From: Elmis aenea
Lineage: Eukaryota; Arthropoda; Insecta; Coleoptera; Elmidae
Direction: 5' to 3'
NCBI GenBank assembly: GCA_947652605.1
Contig: OX393577.1
Span: 54,336,108-54,400,107 of the forward strand
Length of the DNA: 64,000 nt
Shown: one piece after another, positions 44,440 through 54,649 of the stretch
Layout of the letters: every line of letters begins with the position of its first letter
Numbering within the stretch: position 1 is the stretch's first letter
The notes under the pieces: model-generated
What the model was told of the DNA's origin: nothing
Seen by the model: only the letters and a program-made list of their open reading frames with translations
Database searches by the model: none
Position numbers and translations under genes: made by a program

Positions 44440-44720
44440 ACTGAAAGTGCTATATCACTCAAAATTTTTGTAAAAATGTAAATTTTACGAAAACTGTTGA
44501 CTTTAGACCCACATAACCTTTTACATTTTTTGAAGAAAATTTTAAGACGAATCCAAAAATGTAAAAATATACAGATGTTCTATTTAAAATTTCAAAGTTT
44601 GAATCCGTTTCCGGTTGAACCGGAAGTCGCATTGCAACCTTAATATTTCCATCGAATCCGAAAAATACCATAACGCTCAGATACAAAATTTCATTGTTAC
44701 ATCTGCAATAGTATTTTAGA
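44440..44720. repeat. Interspersed repeat family C, copy 2
   Basis: Matches 12230-12500 through AAAATTTCAAAGTTTGA, TCCGTTTCCGGTTGAACCGG and TCGAATCCG. It lies just inside the right pogo-type end. Confidence 0.6.
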
Positions 44721-45026
44721 TATTTGTATTTTTAACTGTCCACTGACAGTTGCTTATATCGTATACTCCGATACGATAGTTGCTTATATCGAGTGTTGCT
44801 TATAACGCGAGTTGCTTATATCGTGGGTTGCTTATAACGCGAGCTCACTGTACTACGTATGGCGAAAGTAAAAAGCTGGACCGAACAACACCTGTTGCTA
44901 AAATCTACTACTCCGGATTGTAGTTTGAACAAACGTAAAGTTTTTATTTATATTAAAATAACGTCCAAACCGAGAATCAAATAAAATTTCTTCACTAAGT
45001 GCTTATGAACTTTGCGTACGTTACAC

Positions 45027-45267
45027 CAGCGATTCTTAACCGGGGGGTCGCGGCCCCCTGGGGGGCCGCGAAACATTTATAAAACGTTTTTACTTTTCAA
45101 AATATTGAATTCTTTAAAAAAATATTTTTTGCTCTTTACTTGATCCATCATCGGAGAGATATGTTCTTAAATAATACGTCATATTTTTGATAATACAAAC
45201 TAGGGGGCCGCGAAAATATTTTAGGATATTTAGGGGGCCGCGACTACTAAAAGGTTAAGAACCACTG
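45027..45267. mobile_element. hAT MITE with 8-bp duplication CGTTACAC
   Basis: Termini CAGCGATTCTTAACC and GGTTAAGAACCACTG, with GGGGGGCCGCGA-type subterminal blocks, are flanked by CGTTACAC at 45019-45026 and 45268-45275. Same family as 62527-63684. Confidence 0.92.
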
Positions 45268-45275
45268 CGTTACAC

Positions 45276-46779
45276 TATCTTAAAGTAATTTTTTTATTAG
45301 AGTCTTAAATAAACTGTATAAATAAACCAGTAATCTAAACACAGATAGGAAAATATTTGGTAAGTACAAGTACACTTTATCTAATTCGTTTACAAACAAA
45401 AACTTGTTTATAATAATATTGTAATAAAAAAACTCACTTTGCTATAACAAATGCCACTTTAAACTCTATCAACCTCAAATTTTTATCATGTTCACTTGAC
45501 AACATAATTTAGTACACATGGGAGCTACAAATTCATAAAAACATATATGTTGACTGAAGTTTTATGTTTATCATTAACATTGTTTATTTAAATATTAAAT
45601 AAATAGAGCAAGAACTACACTGTAGGAATTTCCGCTTTTACAATTATCTGAGTAAATGATACCTATATTAAATACAAAATAATTTTAATGACAACTTTTT
45701 TATTTACCGGTTATTATATGAAATATTTAAACTATACTACATTTCACGGATTCTTTCTTCTCCTTAAATCTTCAAACTTTAAATATCTTCGTAGTCGTGT
45801 ACTATCAAGCCAAATAAATAACTTTTTTTTTTTTTTTTTTTTAGATTTACAATTTTTTTTAAATTTTTTTACTAAAAGTTCTTTCAGTACCGACTTTAAG
45901 TTATCAGATATATTGCAACTGGTAAGATTTAATCGTGTTTGTCTCGTCAAATACAGGGATTGTAAGATTTTGTGAAAAATAACATTTAGCTAAGAAACTC
46001 ATTTTTCTCAAACAAATTTCTTTGTTTATTTTTTTAATGCGTGATTGGATTTAGAATTCTTTACCAGAATAAATAAAACGTAAACTAGGTAGTTTAAAAC
46101 TATCGCCAGTCTGATACATTTCATTGTAGAAGAAATATCTTAACGTCATTTTTTCGATAATGTTCTGGTTTATAAGAGTTTCCTGGTATATTTACCAAAG
46201 TTATAGGGGTGCGACAGTCAATCTAAATCACACCGTATACTTTTATTTTTTAAAAAGCAATGATATAGTATAAGGTCGTTTTACAGTACAAAAAAAAATC
46301 GTATTTATTTTTATGTCATTGTGTATAGGTTTTTCTATCATTTCACGAGTCTTTATTTCTAAAGATCAACTAGATAATCGAGATGTTAATGACACACAGA
46401 CGAAAAATGTAGTAATCTGTTTCAGACATATTTATTTACTATGAATTGAAATTAATATAGATTTTCCGTTTATCAGTTTAAATGCATGCATTAGTGTGTT
46501 GTTCCGATTCAATAATTTTTTTTTCTAAATGAATGTTTAATTCATGTTATACAAACTATTCTGTGATATGCCAACAATAACACGACCCATATTCAAACAA
46601 AAGCGAGTAAGGTCACTGGAGTATTATATAATATATATGCACGCAAACAGGTGAGGTTACATAAGTCAATATGTATGTGCTTTAACATACAAGTCTATAG
46701 TGTCAAGGTGCACATGCGAGATATGCAACTCGATTTGCACGGAATTTAAAATTAGCACGACTTAAAAACTCATATCAGT
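45276..46779. other. AT-rich stretch, one foldback end
   Basis: AGGGGTGCGACAGTCA near 46205 resembles the end of the family D foldback elements, ending CACACCGTA, but no left partner is clear. A 95-codon frame at 45688-45975 spans a poly-T run and is not credible as a gene. Confidence 0.5.
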
Positions 46780-46833
46780 TCACTATTCAAAAAAGGAAAG
46801 AAAAAGGACTATTCCAACTATCGAGGTCCAAGC

Positions 46834-47157
46834 GTGACAGCTACCATAGGAAGACCCTCCCGTACGATGCTGAAAAATAGAACAGAGAGCCAAATGAAAC
46901 AAAGAGCAGTTTTAGTCCGTAAAGATCATGCATCGATAATCTCTAATGGACTAATGGAAAAAACGATTGCGCAAGGAAGTGAATTACAATTAGTCTTTAT
47001 AGATCTGAAAAAGGCTTATAACAGCATCTCCGTATGTAAACTACGGAGTGTGATGAAAGAAAATAAAATTCATACTAGATACATAAATGCTGCAAAGAAA
47101 TTTTATGAAAACAGTATCAGCTGTGTCAAAACTAGTACGGGAGTGACAGATTCACTT
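46834..47157 (+). pseudogene. LINE reverse transcriptase, N-terminal half of the RT domain
   Basis: The frame includes the N-Y-R-G block just upstream, a region of K-N-R-x-E-S-Q that matches the 'L..RI......EQ' helix, and motif A as LVFIDLKKAYNSI, where the catalytic aspartate of the F-x-D-L-x-K-A-Y pattern is retained. It continues with I-N-A-A-K-K-F-Y-E-N-S, a landmark of RTE-like LINEs common in insects. The frame leaves LINE homology at S-T-G-V-T-D-S, exactly where the 9-bp duplication of the foldback insertion lies. The open frame that continues to 47289 is read from foldback sequence and is not protein of either element. Confidence 0.75.
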
Positions 47158-47986
47158 CGGTTGCGGAACATTGCACGAAAACAATTGCTGGAAAGAAATT
47201 GCTCGAAAAATTGTTCCTCGAATGGAAAGTTCCTCGAAAGCCTAGTTGTTCGAATAACAATTTCTCGAAAACAAAATTGCTCGATATAATTAAATAAGTT
47301 TCTTAAAGAGAAATTTATTAAATTTATATACATACAAAATAATTAAATGTACTAGAAAAGTTGTTTACATTTGTTTACACTTAACCCTTAACGAGTATAA
47401 TTAAATATTTATTATCTTCTCATTACCTTATAGTATAGTATTTTACTGTTAGGGAGTCCTTAGAATATAGAATAGAATGCAGAAAATCAACAACACCTTA
47501 ACGAGTTGAAAATAGAACAATTTTTGTCTGGCGTTGAACCTCCATTGGGCTACCCATAAACATCGCGATTGTGCGGGAAGAATACTGCGCATACTGCAAA
47601 ATTTTGTGTACAACGTAGATATTACAGGATATTTTCGCTCACAACGTCACAACATTGGTTAAAGTGTACATGTATTTGTTAACAAATTTAAATGAATTTT
47701 TTTAAGTGTAAACAAATGTAAACAACTTTCTGAGTACATTAAATTATTTTGTATTTACATAAATTTAATAAATTTTCAGTAAGTAACTTTTTTCATTATT
47801 TCGCGCAATTTTATTTTCGAGAAAGTGTTATTCGAGCAACTAGGCTTTCGAGAAACTGTCCATTCGAGGAACAATTTTTCAAGCAATTGATTTCGAGCAA
47901 TTTTTTTTCGAGCAATTGTTTTCGAGCAATTTTCTTTCGGGCAATTTTCTTTCGAACAATTGTTTTCGAGCAATTTTGACCAAACC
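47158..47986. mobile_element. Foldback element with TTTTCGAGCAATTG arrays, 9-bp duplication
   Basis: Flanked by GATTCACTT (47149-47157) and GATTCATTT (47987-47995), nine bases with one mismatch. The outer arms are arrays of a CGAGCAATTGTTTT-like unit of about 14-16 bp on the right (47870-47975) and its inverse on the left (47165-47290). Arms continue through GTTTACATTTGTTTACACTT and its inverse; a loop of about 300 bp (47390-47690) is unique. Drosophila FB elements also have tandem-repeat arms and 9-bp duplications. Confidence 0.75.
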
Positions 47987-48490
47987 GATTCATTTTCTGC
48001 CAACAAAGGTCTAAGACAGGCCTGCATTGGGAAATTAGATTACAAAATGTAATAGTATCGGAGTCCAAATTAGAGAGATAAATATTTATACGCTAATTTT
48101 CGCAGACGACCTGGTCGTTCTTGTAGAGAACAGAGGATGCCTCGTACATGCCGAGGAAACTTATAGATGAATATAAATACTGGGGTTTAGAAATAAACAC
48201 AAAAAAAACGCAACATATGGCAGTGGGATGTAAAAAAGAAGATCTGGCTCTGGACGATGCAAATATCACTTCTTCAAAAGTCTACAAATATTTAGGTAAC
48301 ATTTTAACGACTGATGAGAAAGACGAGAAAGATATCTTAAACAAAATAAGAAAAGGGCGAACCAGTACTCTAAAATCAATTCGCTGTTTTGGAACAAAGC
48401 CATTAGTAAACAAAAAAGATACATTTACAATCGTTAATTGAAAGTTGTTACCTATGGGTCGGAAGTTTAAACAATGAACAAATCAATAAA
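47987..48490 (+). pseudogene. LINE reverse transcriptase, C-terminal half
   Basis: Resumes in register with D-S-F-S-A-N-K-G-L-R-Q-A-C, the motif B block that follows the break at 47157. After a deletion, L-I-F-A-D-D-L-V-V-L-V-E at about 48096-48131 gives the catalytic FADD box (motif C). A frame change leads to L-I-D-E-Y-K-Y-W-G-L-E-I-N-T-K-K-T and V-Y-K-Y-L-G-N-I-L-T (48148-48441), the conserved 'W.L.IN..KT' and 'YLG' thumb landmarks. A last frame change gives T-Y-G-S-E-V near 48450. The missing block between motif B and C, with the stops, rules out activity. Confidence 0.75.
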
Positions 48491-48656
48491 AAATAGAGAG
48501 AGAGAGAGAGCAAAGATCACTTATTTACGATATCATGACAAACTTTGATAGTAAATTTTTTACAAATTTAACCATATTTCGGTTATTTTTTGTAACAAAT
48601 ATATAAAACTACCTATATATTTTTAAAAAACTAAAAAAATTCTCGTTCATGAATTG

Positions 48657-49012
48657 TCATGGCCAACTAGGGTTTCTATTTAAAAAAAAAATAAGTTTAC
48701 TTCATCCCTCGAAAGTCAAGGTCGCTATAAAAATTAATTTAGTTTCTAAATTATTTATAAAAATCTGTATAAAAAACCTTCATAAAAAAATTTCTATTTT
48801 AATAAATAAAGAATGTATAGTGAATTTTTAAAAATTAGGAAATTTGATTTTTCGTCTTTAGTACCAAAATGGAAAGCGATATAAAAAATCTGATTACACA
48901 GGCGTTCTTTTCTCAAAAAAATAGCCCAAGAGAGACCGATATCAGATTTTCGCTAGCTATTACGGTAACCGAGAAACCCTGTAAAACATTCGAATTTGGT
49001 CCACTCTGTACA
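48657..49012. mobile_element. Interspersed repeat family A, copy 3
   Basis: Begins CATGGCCAACTAGGGTTTCT, runs through AATCTGATTACACAGGCGTT and ATTACGGTAACCGAGA, and ends GGTCCACTCTGTA. Same order as 19033-19374. Confidence 0.8.
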
Positions 49013-49900
49013 TTCTAAAAATCCATAAATCATACTCTTGGCCAACAAACAAATTGTGTAGATCTATTTGCAATTTTTATAGTTTACCTAATAATTTACT
49101 TTTACATTTGTTTTTTAACACAAATTATATGCCAAAAAACTTGCAGTTACACAGAGTATAAATCGTGATAATTTAGTGACACGTCTGTTGTTTCGCAAAG
49201 GCTGATGACCCAGTCGACCCGAACTAAAATCCAGTGTCTAATTTATTTGCTAACTTTATTTGTCAAAGGACTTGCGATCCTAAGAAATTTATTTTGACGA
49301 GAATTTCATGCCTCGTAAATTTGGGTTTCGAAACCAAGAAACAAAAATTTGTACTTGTAAAATAATTAAACCAAATTAAGTAATAAATGTAGAACGTTAC
49401 TTTAAATGTTTGCCATGAAATTAAAGCGAAGCGTTTATGTCGTAATTTTATTATGGTTGGACTTTAAATTATACTCCTATCATTTTAATTTAGCATCATC
49501 GAATTTAAAACAAAAATATCTAAAAGTAATATTCATACATTTTTTCGATATTTACAACAATAACGGAGATATGATACATTATAAATATATCTAACTTATA
49601 ACTCGAAAACCGGAATTGATAAAATAATTTTGAAAACGGTTTTGAGTTTGTGTCGAAAAACTACATTTTTGATAATTTAACCGTTTCTCTATGTTGAATA
49701 TTAATCTCGCTTATGTAATACCATCAAATTTGGATCACCCTGCATTCTTGACTTAACCAGTGATTTTGATCAAATAATGATACAATTAGCAATTTCAAGT
49801 GTTTTGAAAAGAAAGCAAATTACCTATGCACAAGTACATGATGGGTCTTCTGTTTTTAATTTCAAAGACAGTACAGATTGTTACGAGAAATTTAAATGAA
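49013..49900. other. AT-rich stretch without recognised genes
   Basis: No supported gene or complete element; ATCACCCTGCA near 49735 resembles a lone TIR end. Confidence 0.5.
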
Positions 49901-49904
49901 AATT

Positions 49905-50240
49905 CCCTTCACCTGTCAAATTTGCGTTTTCAACCAATCACTAATCTTAAATCTCTTAGAGACTACCAATAAGAGCAATATTACACGGTAATAATTTTAC
50001 ATTCCTCTGCCAGGAGTTGATCCTCCTGTCAAATTTGCGTTTTCGACCAATAACAAACTCAGATTTCCTTTAAACGGCCAATAAACATAATCATACGATA
50101 ATTTACTTTTCGCAATTAACAGATTTTCATGCGTTTATTGGTCGTTTCTAAGAAATCTGAGTTTTTGATTGGTGGAAAATATAAATTTGGAGAGGGAATA
50201 AGGTATTTTGGTCTTGATAATTTTTTGACAGATGTCGGCG
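49905..50240. repeat. Direct and inverted copies of a 50-bp CCAAT-containing unit
   Basis: CTGTCAAATTTGCGTTTTC.ACCAATAACAAACTCAGATTTC occurs at about 49914 and 50029 and inverted at about 50140-50200 (GAAATCTGAGTTTTTGATTGG). Nearby CGGCCAATAAACAT and ATGCGTTTATTGGTCG also pair. Confidence 0.65.
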
Positions 50241-50516
50241 ACCAATAACGTTACTTTAATATAGATTAAACCACACCCCTGACACACCACTCTGACAGTA
50301 CTTGTAAAATTTGACATAACAGATTATATGTACCTAAATACTATTTGGTTCATTAATTTTTATTAAAATATAATTCTTGAATTAAAAATTAGTTATAAAT
50401 GATCTATTAATAATAAAAATTGCAGTAAGTAGTAGGTATACTTTAATTTATCTAAATTAAACAACATTTTAATTTGACAGATGTGTTAGGTGAAGAAAAT
50501 TTTCTGACAAAATATA

Positions 50517-50690
50517 ACTTGTGCAATGCAAATAATCTATAATTTTTGACAAATCTTCACTCATGCAAGTTGAAGCAGAAAAAATCACTCGTGCACTTCG
50601 TGCACTCGTGATTTTTTCAGCTCAACTTGCATTCGGGCATATTTACCAAAAATTATCGATAATTTTCAATGCACTTGTTATATTACTACT
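50517..50690. repeat. Near-perfect palindrome, about 85-bp arms
   Basis: The centre CACTTCGTGCAC at about 50593-50604 is flanked by GAAAAAATCACTCGTG and CACTCGTGATTTTTTC. Pairing continues through ATGCAAGTTGA.(CAGCTCAACTTGCAT) to TGTGCAATGCAAATAATCTA at the outside. Probably a small foldback MITE. Confidence 0.8.
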
Positions 50691-50694
50691 GAAA

Positions 50695-52060
50695 ATTGTT
50701 TGTTCTACATTTCAGGGCCTAAAAAGAACATTGGGCATTGTACTAATTCTATGAAAAAATCCAATATAGAGATATTTTTAAGGTAAAATATAAAAACTAG
50801 AAAAAAAAACCATCGTAGGCAAAAAATGCCTTAATTAATTCAAATTCTTTCCACCAATTAAAGATATTGATGGCAATTACTTTTTTTGTTTATGGAAACA
50901 AAGATTGACGCTTCGTTAATGTTTAACGGAGGGTTGTCAAACCGAACTAATACTTTAATGTCCATACTACTTAGATCTTTTACCAAACTTACTGCTAATG
51001 AACTGAATGTTTTATACATAAATCTGTGTAAGAAAATCTACTCTCATAGTGTCTTTTTGCAATTTCTCCATTTTTTAAACGTAACTAAGACACAAAATTC
51101 AAAATATTTTCTAATGTCAGTTAAGGTTTCTTAAATACAATTTTCCGGGAGTTTTATTCGAGAATCTGAATCAGGACCTAAGTTGATAGTATACCAGCTA
51201 CGAATTTTAAACCCTTCATTGTACAAAGACCTGAATTTAAACCGAAATCGAACCGGTTTTTTCATTTTCAAAACAGGAACATTACGAAAGGGATTTCACG
51301 GTTGACATTTATTTTATTATCACAGCGCATCAACCTGATCAAAGAAATGATGCGAAAATAGTCAAAACGTATTCAGGGGACTTCAAAACGTGTAAATCCG
51401 TCGAAATCCCGTATTCGAACATTTCCGCGATCAATACCCTCTTCATCCATACATAATGGCGAAAGAAAAAAGTACAGGGCGCGCTTATTAATTTGAGTCA
51501 CTATAGAGATCTCACTTGAGATAAAGATCTGGTTAAATTAGCAAGAAATTACATACAATAGAGCTTAAATACCTTAGCTAAAATATTTTTTTTAACTTTG
51601 TTCAACAAGTTTTCTAGTTTTAAATACAATAAATAAGCTTACTGTAACATTTTCATTTAATATATCTTCCGGTTTACAAAACAAATATCTACATTTTCGA
51701 GCGTAGGGATAGGACAGCTTGACAATGCAAGTAAACCGGTGAAATCAATTTTTAATATTTTTATCATTGCGCACGTGGTAACAAAGATAAAGCAATCAAC
51801 TTTTGTTTTTTTTTTTAGATACTGCGTAAGATATTTACTTAAATAGATAGCATTTTTTCTCCTTATAGTATATTACATCACTTGTACTTAAAAAAGAGGA
51901 AACGACCTTAAACAAAAATATTTGTTTTTGAGCAATTAATGATACCACAATCTACTTTAAACCAATAAATTGTACGACTGTTTATGAATAACGGGAATTT
52001 GTTTGGTGTTTGGTCAACTTGTTTTCGTGAACATAAAATAATTTAATATTTTTTTTAGAA
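50695..52060. other. AT-rich stretch without recognised genes
   Basis: An element end of the GGGGATCTCG group lies at 51470-51535 (TACAGGGCGCGC...CTATAGAGATCTCACTTG). An 82-codon frame at 50886-51134 has no recognisable domain. Confidence 0.5.
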
Positions 52061-52139
52061 GTACAGGGTGGGGCAGAATGACCTCCCCGATTTGGGAAGC
52101 TAATAAAAACCATACCAAGAAAGCTACAAAAAAAAACTT

Positions 52140-52561
52140 ATATATTTCTAAATAGTTCCAAAATAAGGTACTCCGGGCAATTGTGGACGCCCCGTGGTAC
52201 GTGAGGAATGTCGACCTCCACAGGGACCTGAGGATGCCAACAGTCGACGAAGAAATCCAAAACTTTTCCAACAAACATGAACAAAGGCTGCATAATCACA
52301 TCAACACCGAAGCCCTGCAGCTCTTGGACCACCAACATCTAGTGAGAAGGCTTAAACGGACCAAGCCGTTTGAGTTAGCGAGTTAGTGTACAGGGCACTG
52401 TGCGGTTGTGTAAAGTGTCGTTCTTGAAAAGAAGAATACAGAAGAAAAAAAGAAGACACCAACGGGTGGACTCTTAACTTAAGTAGAACTAGCATAAAGA
52501 TAAATTGCTGGTTGGCTAAAGTAGCTAGGTGCAATAAACAAATACAAATTTAAAAAAAAAT
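52140..52561 (+). mobile_element. 5'-truncated jockey-like LINE insertion with A tail
   Basis: From the start of the LINE homology to the A run at 52552-52560. It sits between the left TIR and the transposase remnant of the host element. I could not fix a target duplication. Confidence 0.65.
52156..52386 (+). pseudogene. Jockey-like LINE ORF2, C-terminal fragment
   Basis: The frame runs from F-Q-N-K-V-L-R through D-A-P-W-Y-V-R-N, L-H-R-D-L-R-M-P-T-V and ends in R-R-L-K-R-T-K-P-F-E-L-A-S-stop. The block 'FQNK.LR....APW(Y/F)V.N...H.DL..P.' is characteristic of the end of jockey-clade ORF2 proteins. The copy at 60078-60826 (minus) has the same motifs, so two related LINEs hit this window. Everything upstream, including the RT catalytic box, is missing through 5' truncation. 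The tail continues as 3' untranslated DNA to an A run at 52552-52560. Confidence 0.75.
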
Positions 52562-52589
52562 AATTCTGAATAGTACACATAATGCAGTT

Positions 52590-53037
52590 TTAGATTAACG
52601 TGATTTAAAAATGACATCACTCAAGTGTCGACGTCTATTTTCGATACACTAATAGTCTCTCCCGATAGTTTTCCAGGACCCTGCGGTTCATTTCGGGTGG
52701 AATATCAGCAACTTCTTGGGTAATTATCTCCCTAAGAACCTCCAAAGTTTGAGGACGAAGGACGATGTTGGTATACCTTGTATTTCAGGTAGTCCCAGAT
52801 AATTTTTTTTATCGGGAACGCTGGAACGGGATCGTGTCAGCCGAGCGCGAAACGAATGCGAAAAGCACGCTGCGTCAATATCGGCGAACCGCCGTTTTGA
52901 ATAAATTCCTCAACAACAAAAGCGCGATGAATTCCCGACCAAGCCATGATGTAAACTAGAAATGGCAAGATCACAGCTGTCTTTTCGTGCACTCGTGATT
53001 GCTGCGCGTCCACTCTGCTTCTAGTTACGCCCCTCAT
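52590..53037 (-). pseudogene. Transposase remnant: N-terminal HTH plus C-terminal tail, core deleted
   Basis: On the minus strand the segment 53037-52800 encodes H-R-A-F-V-V-E-E-F-I-Q-N-G-G-S and Q-R-A-F-R-I-R-F-A-L-G, matching the N-terminal helix-turn-helix (DUF4817-like) of insect DDE transposases that begin 'RAFIVE.F..NG.S...AQRAFR..F'. It is joined near 52795 to W-D-Y-L-K-Y-K-V-Y, then by frameshift R-P-Q-T-L-E-V-L-R-E-I-I, E-V-A-D-I-P-P-E-M and finally, in a third frame, R-R-H-L-S-D-V-I-F-K. These are the C-terminal landmarks of the same protein ('W.YLK..VY...P.TL.EL...I..E...IP..M'). The DDE core is absent, hence a non-functional internal-deletion product. Confidence 0.7.
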
Positions 53038-53352
53038 AAATCGGGGAGGTCATTCTGCCCCACCCTGTACATTGCCATTAAAACGAGAAAAACAAATCTA
53101 TTTATGTAAATAGCAAATGGCTAATATGACGTCCATAAAAAAATTGATTTTTATATCTTCGCAATTAAGAGTGCAATGAAAAAGCTTATATCGCCGGTTA
53201 CTTTAGAACGTTAACTTATCCAAATGCACAAAAATTCAAATTTAATTTGTAAAACACGAAAAGATATTTAAAAAAATAAAGTTGCAAAATTTCATTTTTT
53301 GCTTCATCAAGTTAGGCAAGCATTTCTTAAAACATCTGAATATTGCTACAGG

Positions 53353-53546
53353 CAGAGGCAGACTTGAACTTTTTGGAGCTTCTGGCGCTTAACTAATGGG
53401 GCCCCTCTCCCACTTTATTAATTTATGCAGCGTAAACAGTTTTAAGTGAAAAATTATTTCTAAGAAAATTAGACACAGATAAGAGCCCCTTTCCTTCGGG
53501 GGCCCCTGGTACGCGCCAGGTTCGACAGCCGTTTAATCTGCCACTA
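53353..53546. mobile_element. hAT MITE with 8-bp duplication GCTACAGG
   Basis: GCTACAGG at 53345-53352 and 53547-53554 flanks a 194-bp block whose ends (CAGAGGCAGACTT and AATCTGCCACTA) are imperfect inverted repeats. The interior has GGGGCCCCT and GGGGGCCCCTGG. Ends are more diverged than in the other hAT MITEs here. Confidence 0.7.
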
Positions 53547-53869
53547 GCTACAGGTTGAATTCTATTGTTTGTAATTAACCGAATCTCTTATCTTAAGTCA
53601 ACCTGTGTGGAGCGCCAAATACCTGAAGGGGGGAGGGCGAAGAAGTGAAATGGAAAATAAGACACCAGTGTAAAACGAGACGGATTTAAAAACAATTGGA
53701 GGTTCTTTTTTTTAGTTACCAGGGTTAAACAAGATACTGGTCTTAAAACAATTCAAGAACCTGTTTTTTTAGTCGCCACTGCATAAAAATTTTGAAAGGG
53801 AAGCGCAATAAACATTGATTTGAAAAAGGAGGGGCGCAAAAGGCTGAGAAACACTACATTATAGGTATT

Positions 53870-54240
53870 TACGTAACAAGACCGGAAAGTGGTACTTTAC
53901 GGACGAGTAGGCAGTTCTTGGACGAGCCGTAGACGCGTCCTGGAAGCATACGAGTCCAGTAAAGACACTCTCCGGGTGTGTTACGTACAATATTTTATCT
54001 GCGCCCGCCAATGACACCAAAATCGCTATCGTCCTCATCCATGATTATACAATAACTTAACAAACTACAGGTGCAAACTCGCTTGGTGGTATTATAATGA
54101 CGCTTGTTTGATAGCGCAAATCAACAAAACAAATTACCATGGCAACCACTTACTTTCCGGCCTAGGCCGGTAAAGACCACTCATAACCATGGCAACCAGC
54201 TACGTTCTGGTCTACGCCAGTAAAGATGTATTTTCCAGCC
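53870..54240. repeat. CG-richer patch with a 50-bp tandem duplication
   Basis: ACCATGGCAACCACTTACTT with CCGGCCTAGGCCGGTAAAGA (54137-54180) is followed by a diverged copy, ACCATGGCAACCAGCTACGT with CTACGCCAGTAAAGA. The patch is richer in CpG than its surroundings. A minus-strand ATG with an acidic start (M-D-E-D-D-S-D-F) lies near 54040. I cannot assign it. Confidence 0.45.
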
Positions 54241-54502
54241 TAAAAATTGATCGGAATCAACAGATTTTCTGAACGGAAGCAAAAAAGTAAATTAATTGAC
54301 ACACCCTGTACAATTGTCGACAATCACACATTCTAAAGAATTTTTGTCGAGAGTTTCTATTTGGTTTCGTTTTTAACATTTACTTTCCCGCTCGCCAGTT
54401 ACACGGGACGTTTATTATTCCGGTTGGGTATCGTAGTCCCGGTTGTCCTCGGGGAACGGATAAATAGCGGGCGCCAGACTGCTGATGCACTTGACATTTC
54501 GT

Positions 54503-54643
54503 TCACAAGCTCCTTCGTAATAACGCGCGCTGTTCTTCGCATAGGAATTTATTAGATGCGTGACTCAGGTCGTCAATGAGCTTTAGATCAAAGGAAATTT
54601 GGAGGGTTTGTTGGCTCCTTAGTTCCTCATAAATTTGCCGCAT
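54503..54643 (-). CDS. Small ORF, 46 codons, unknown
   Basis: A minus-strand ATG at 54643 opens a 46-codon frame to a TGA at 54503. The predicted peptide is charged and helix-like (M-R-Q-I-Y-E-E-L-R-S-Q-Q, then L-K-L-I-D-D-L-S-H, then E-E-Q-R-A-L-L-R-R-S-L), with more balanced codon use and GC content than the surrounding DNA. I do not recognise the family. It could be an exon of a host gene, a fragment of an element, or chance. No promoter or splice context was established. The surrounding 54370-54640 is one of the few patches in the right part that does not look like a repeat. Confidence 0.2.
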   Translation of the reverse strand: MRQIYEELRSQQTLQISFDLKLIDDLSHASNKFLCEEQRALLRRSL

Positions 54644-54649
54644 AATTAG

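Larger units (their letters stand above)
28982..44850 (+). mobile_element. Pogo/Tigger-type transposon, exploded by nested insertions
   Basis: The left end TA-CAGTGAGCTCGCGTTATAAG (28980) and right end CTTATAACGCGAGCTCACTG-TA (44850) are perfect inverted repeats with TA on each side. Subterminal GTTGCTTATA.CG motifs are repeated twice on the left and about five times on the right, as expected for transposase binding sites. A Tigger-like transposase fragment lies just inside the left end. The LTR element (9446 bp), a 926-bp and an 898-bp MITE lie between the ends; removing them leaves about 4.6 kb, closer to an autonomous pogo element plus further insertions. That the two ends belong together is inference. 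Confidence 0.6.
46790..48490 (+). mobile_element. RTE-like LINE fragment, split by a foldback insertion
   Basis: The RT reading begins near 46795 (F-K-K-G-K-K-K-D-Y-S-N-Y-R-G), stops at the foldback insertion (47158-47986) and resumes at 47987. Several frame changes and internal deletions show that it is dead. Neither the 5' end nor a 3' tail with duplication is resolved. Confidence 0.75.
52064..53067 (-). mobile_element. Deletion derivative of a TA-flanked DDE transposon
   Basis: Ends TA-CAGGGTGGGGCAGAATGACC and GGTCATTCTGCCCCACCCTG-TA are inverted over 31 bp (through TCCCCGATTT). The minus strand carries remains of a transposase at both ends but not its catalytic core. A LINE tail is inserted on the left side. 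The intact DNA transposon would belong to the Tc1/IS630-like group of insects. Confidence 0.85.

Noticed and set aside
45688..45975. 95-codon frame with a phenylalanine run
   Set aside because: Runs across a poly-T tract; low complexity.
47749..48068. Frames rich in repeated FEQL/ENNCS-like residues
   Set aside because: They are translations of the tandem CGAGCAATTG units of the foldback arm.
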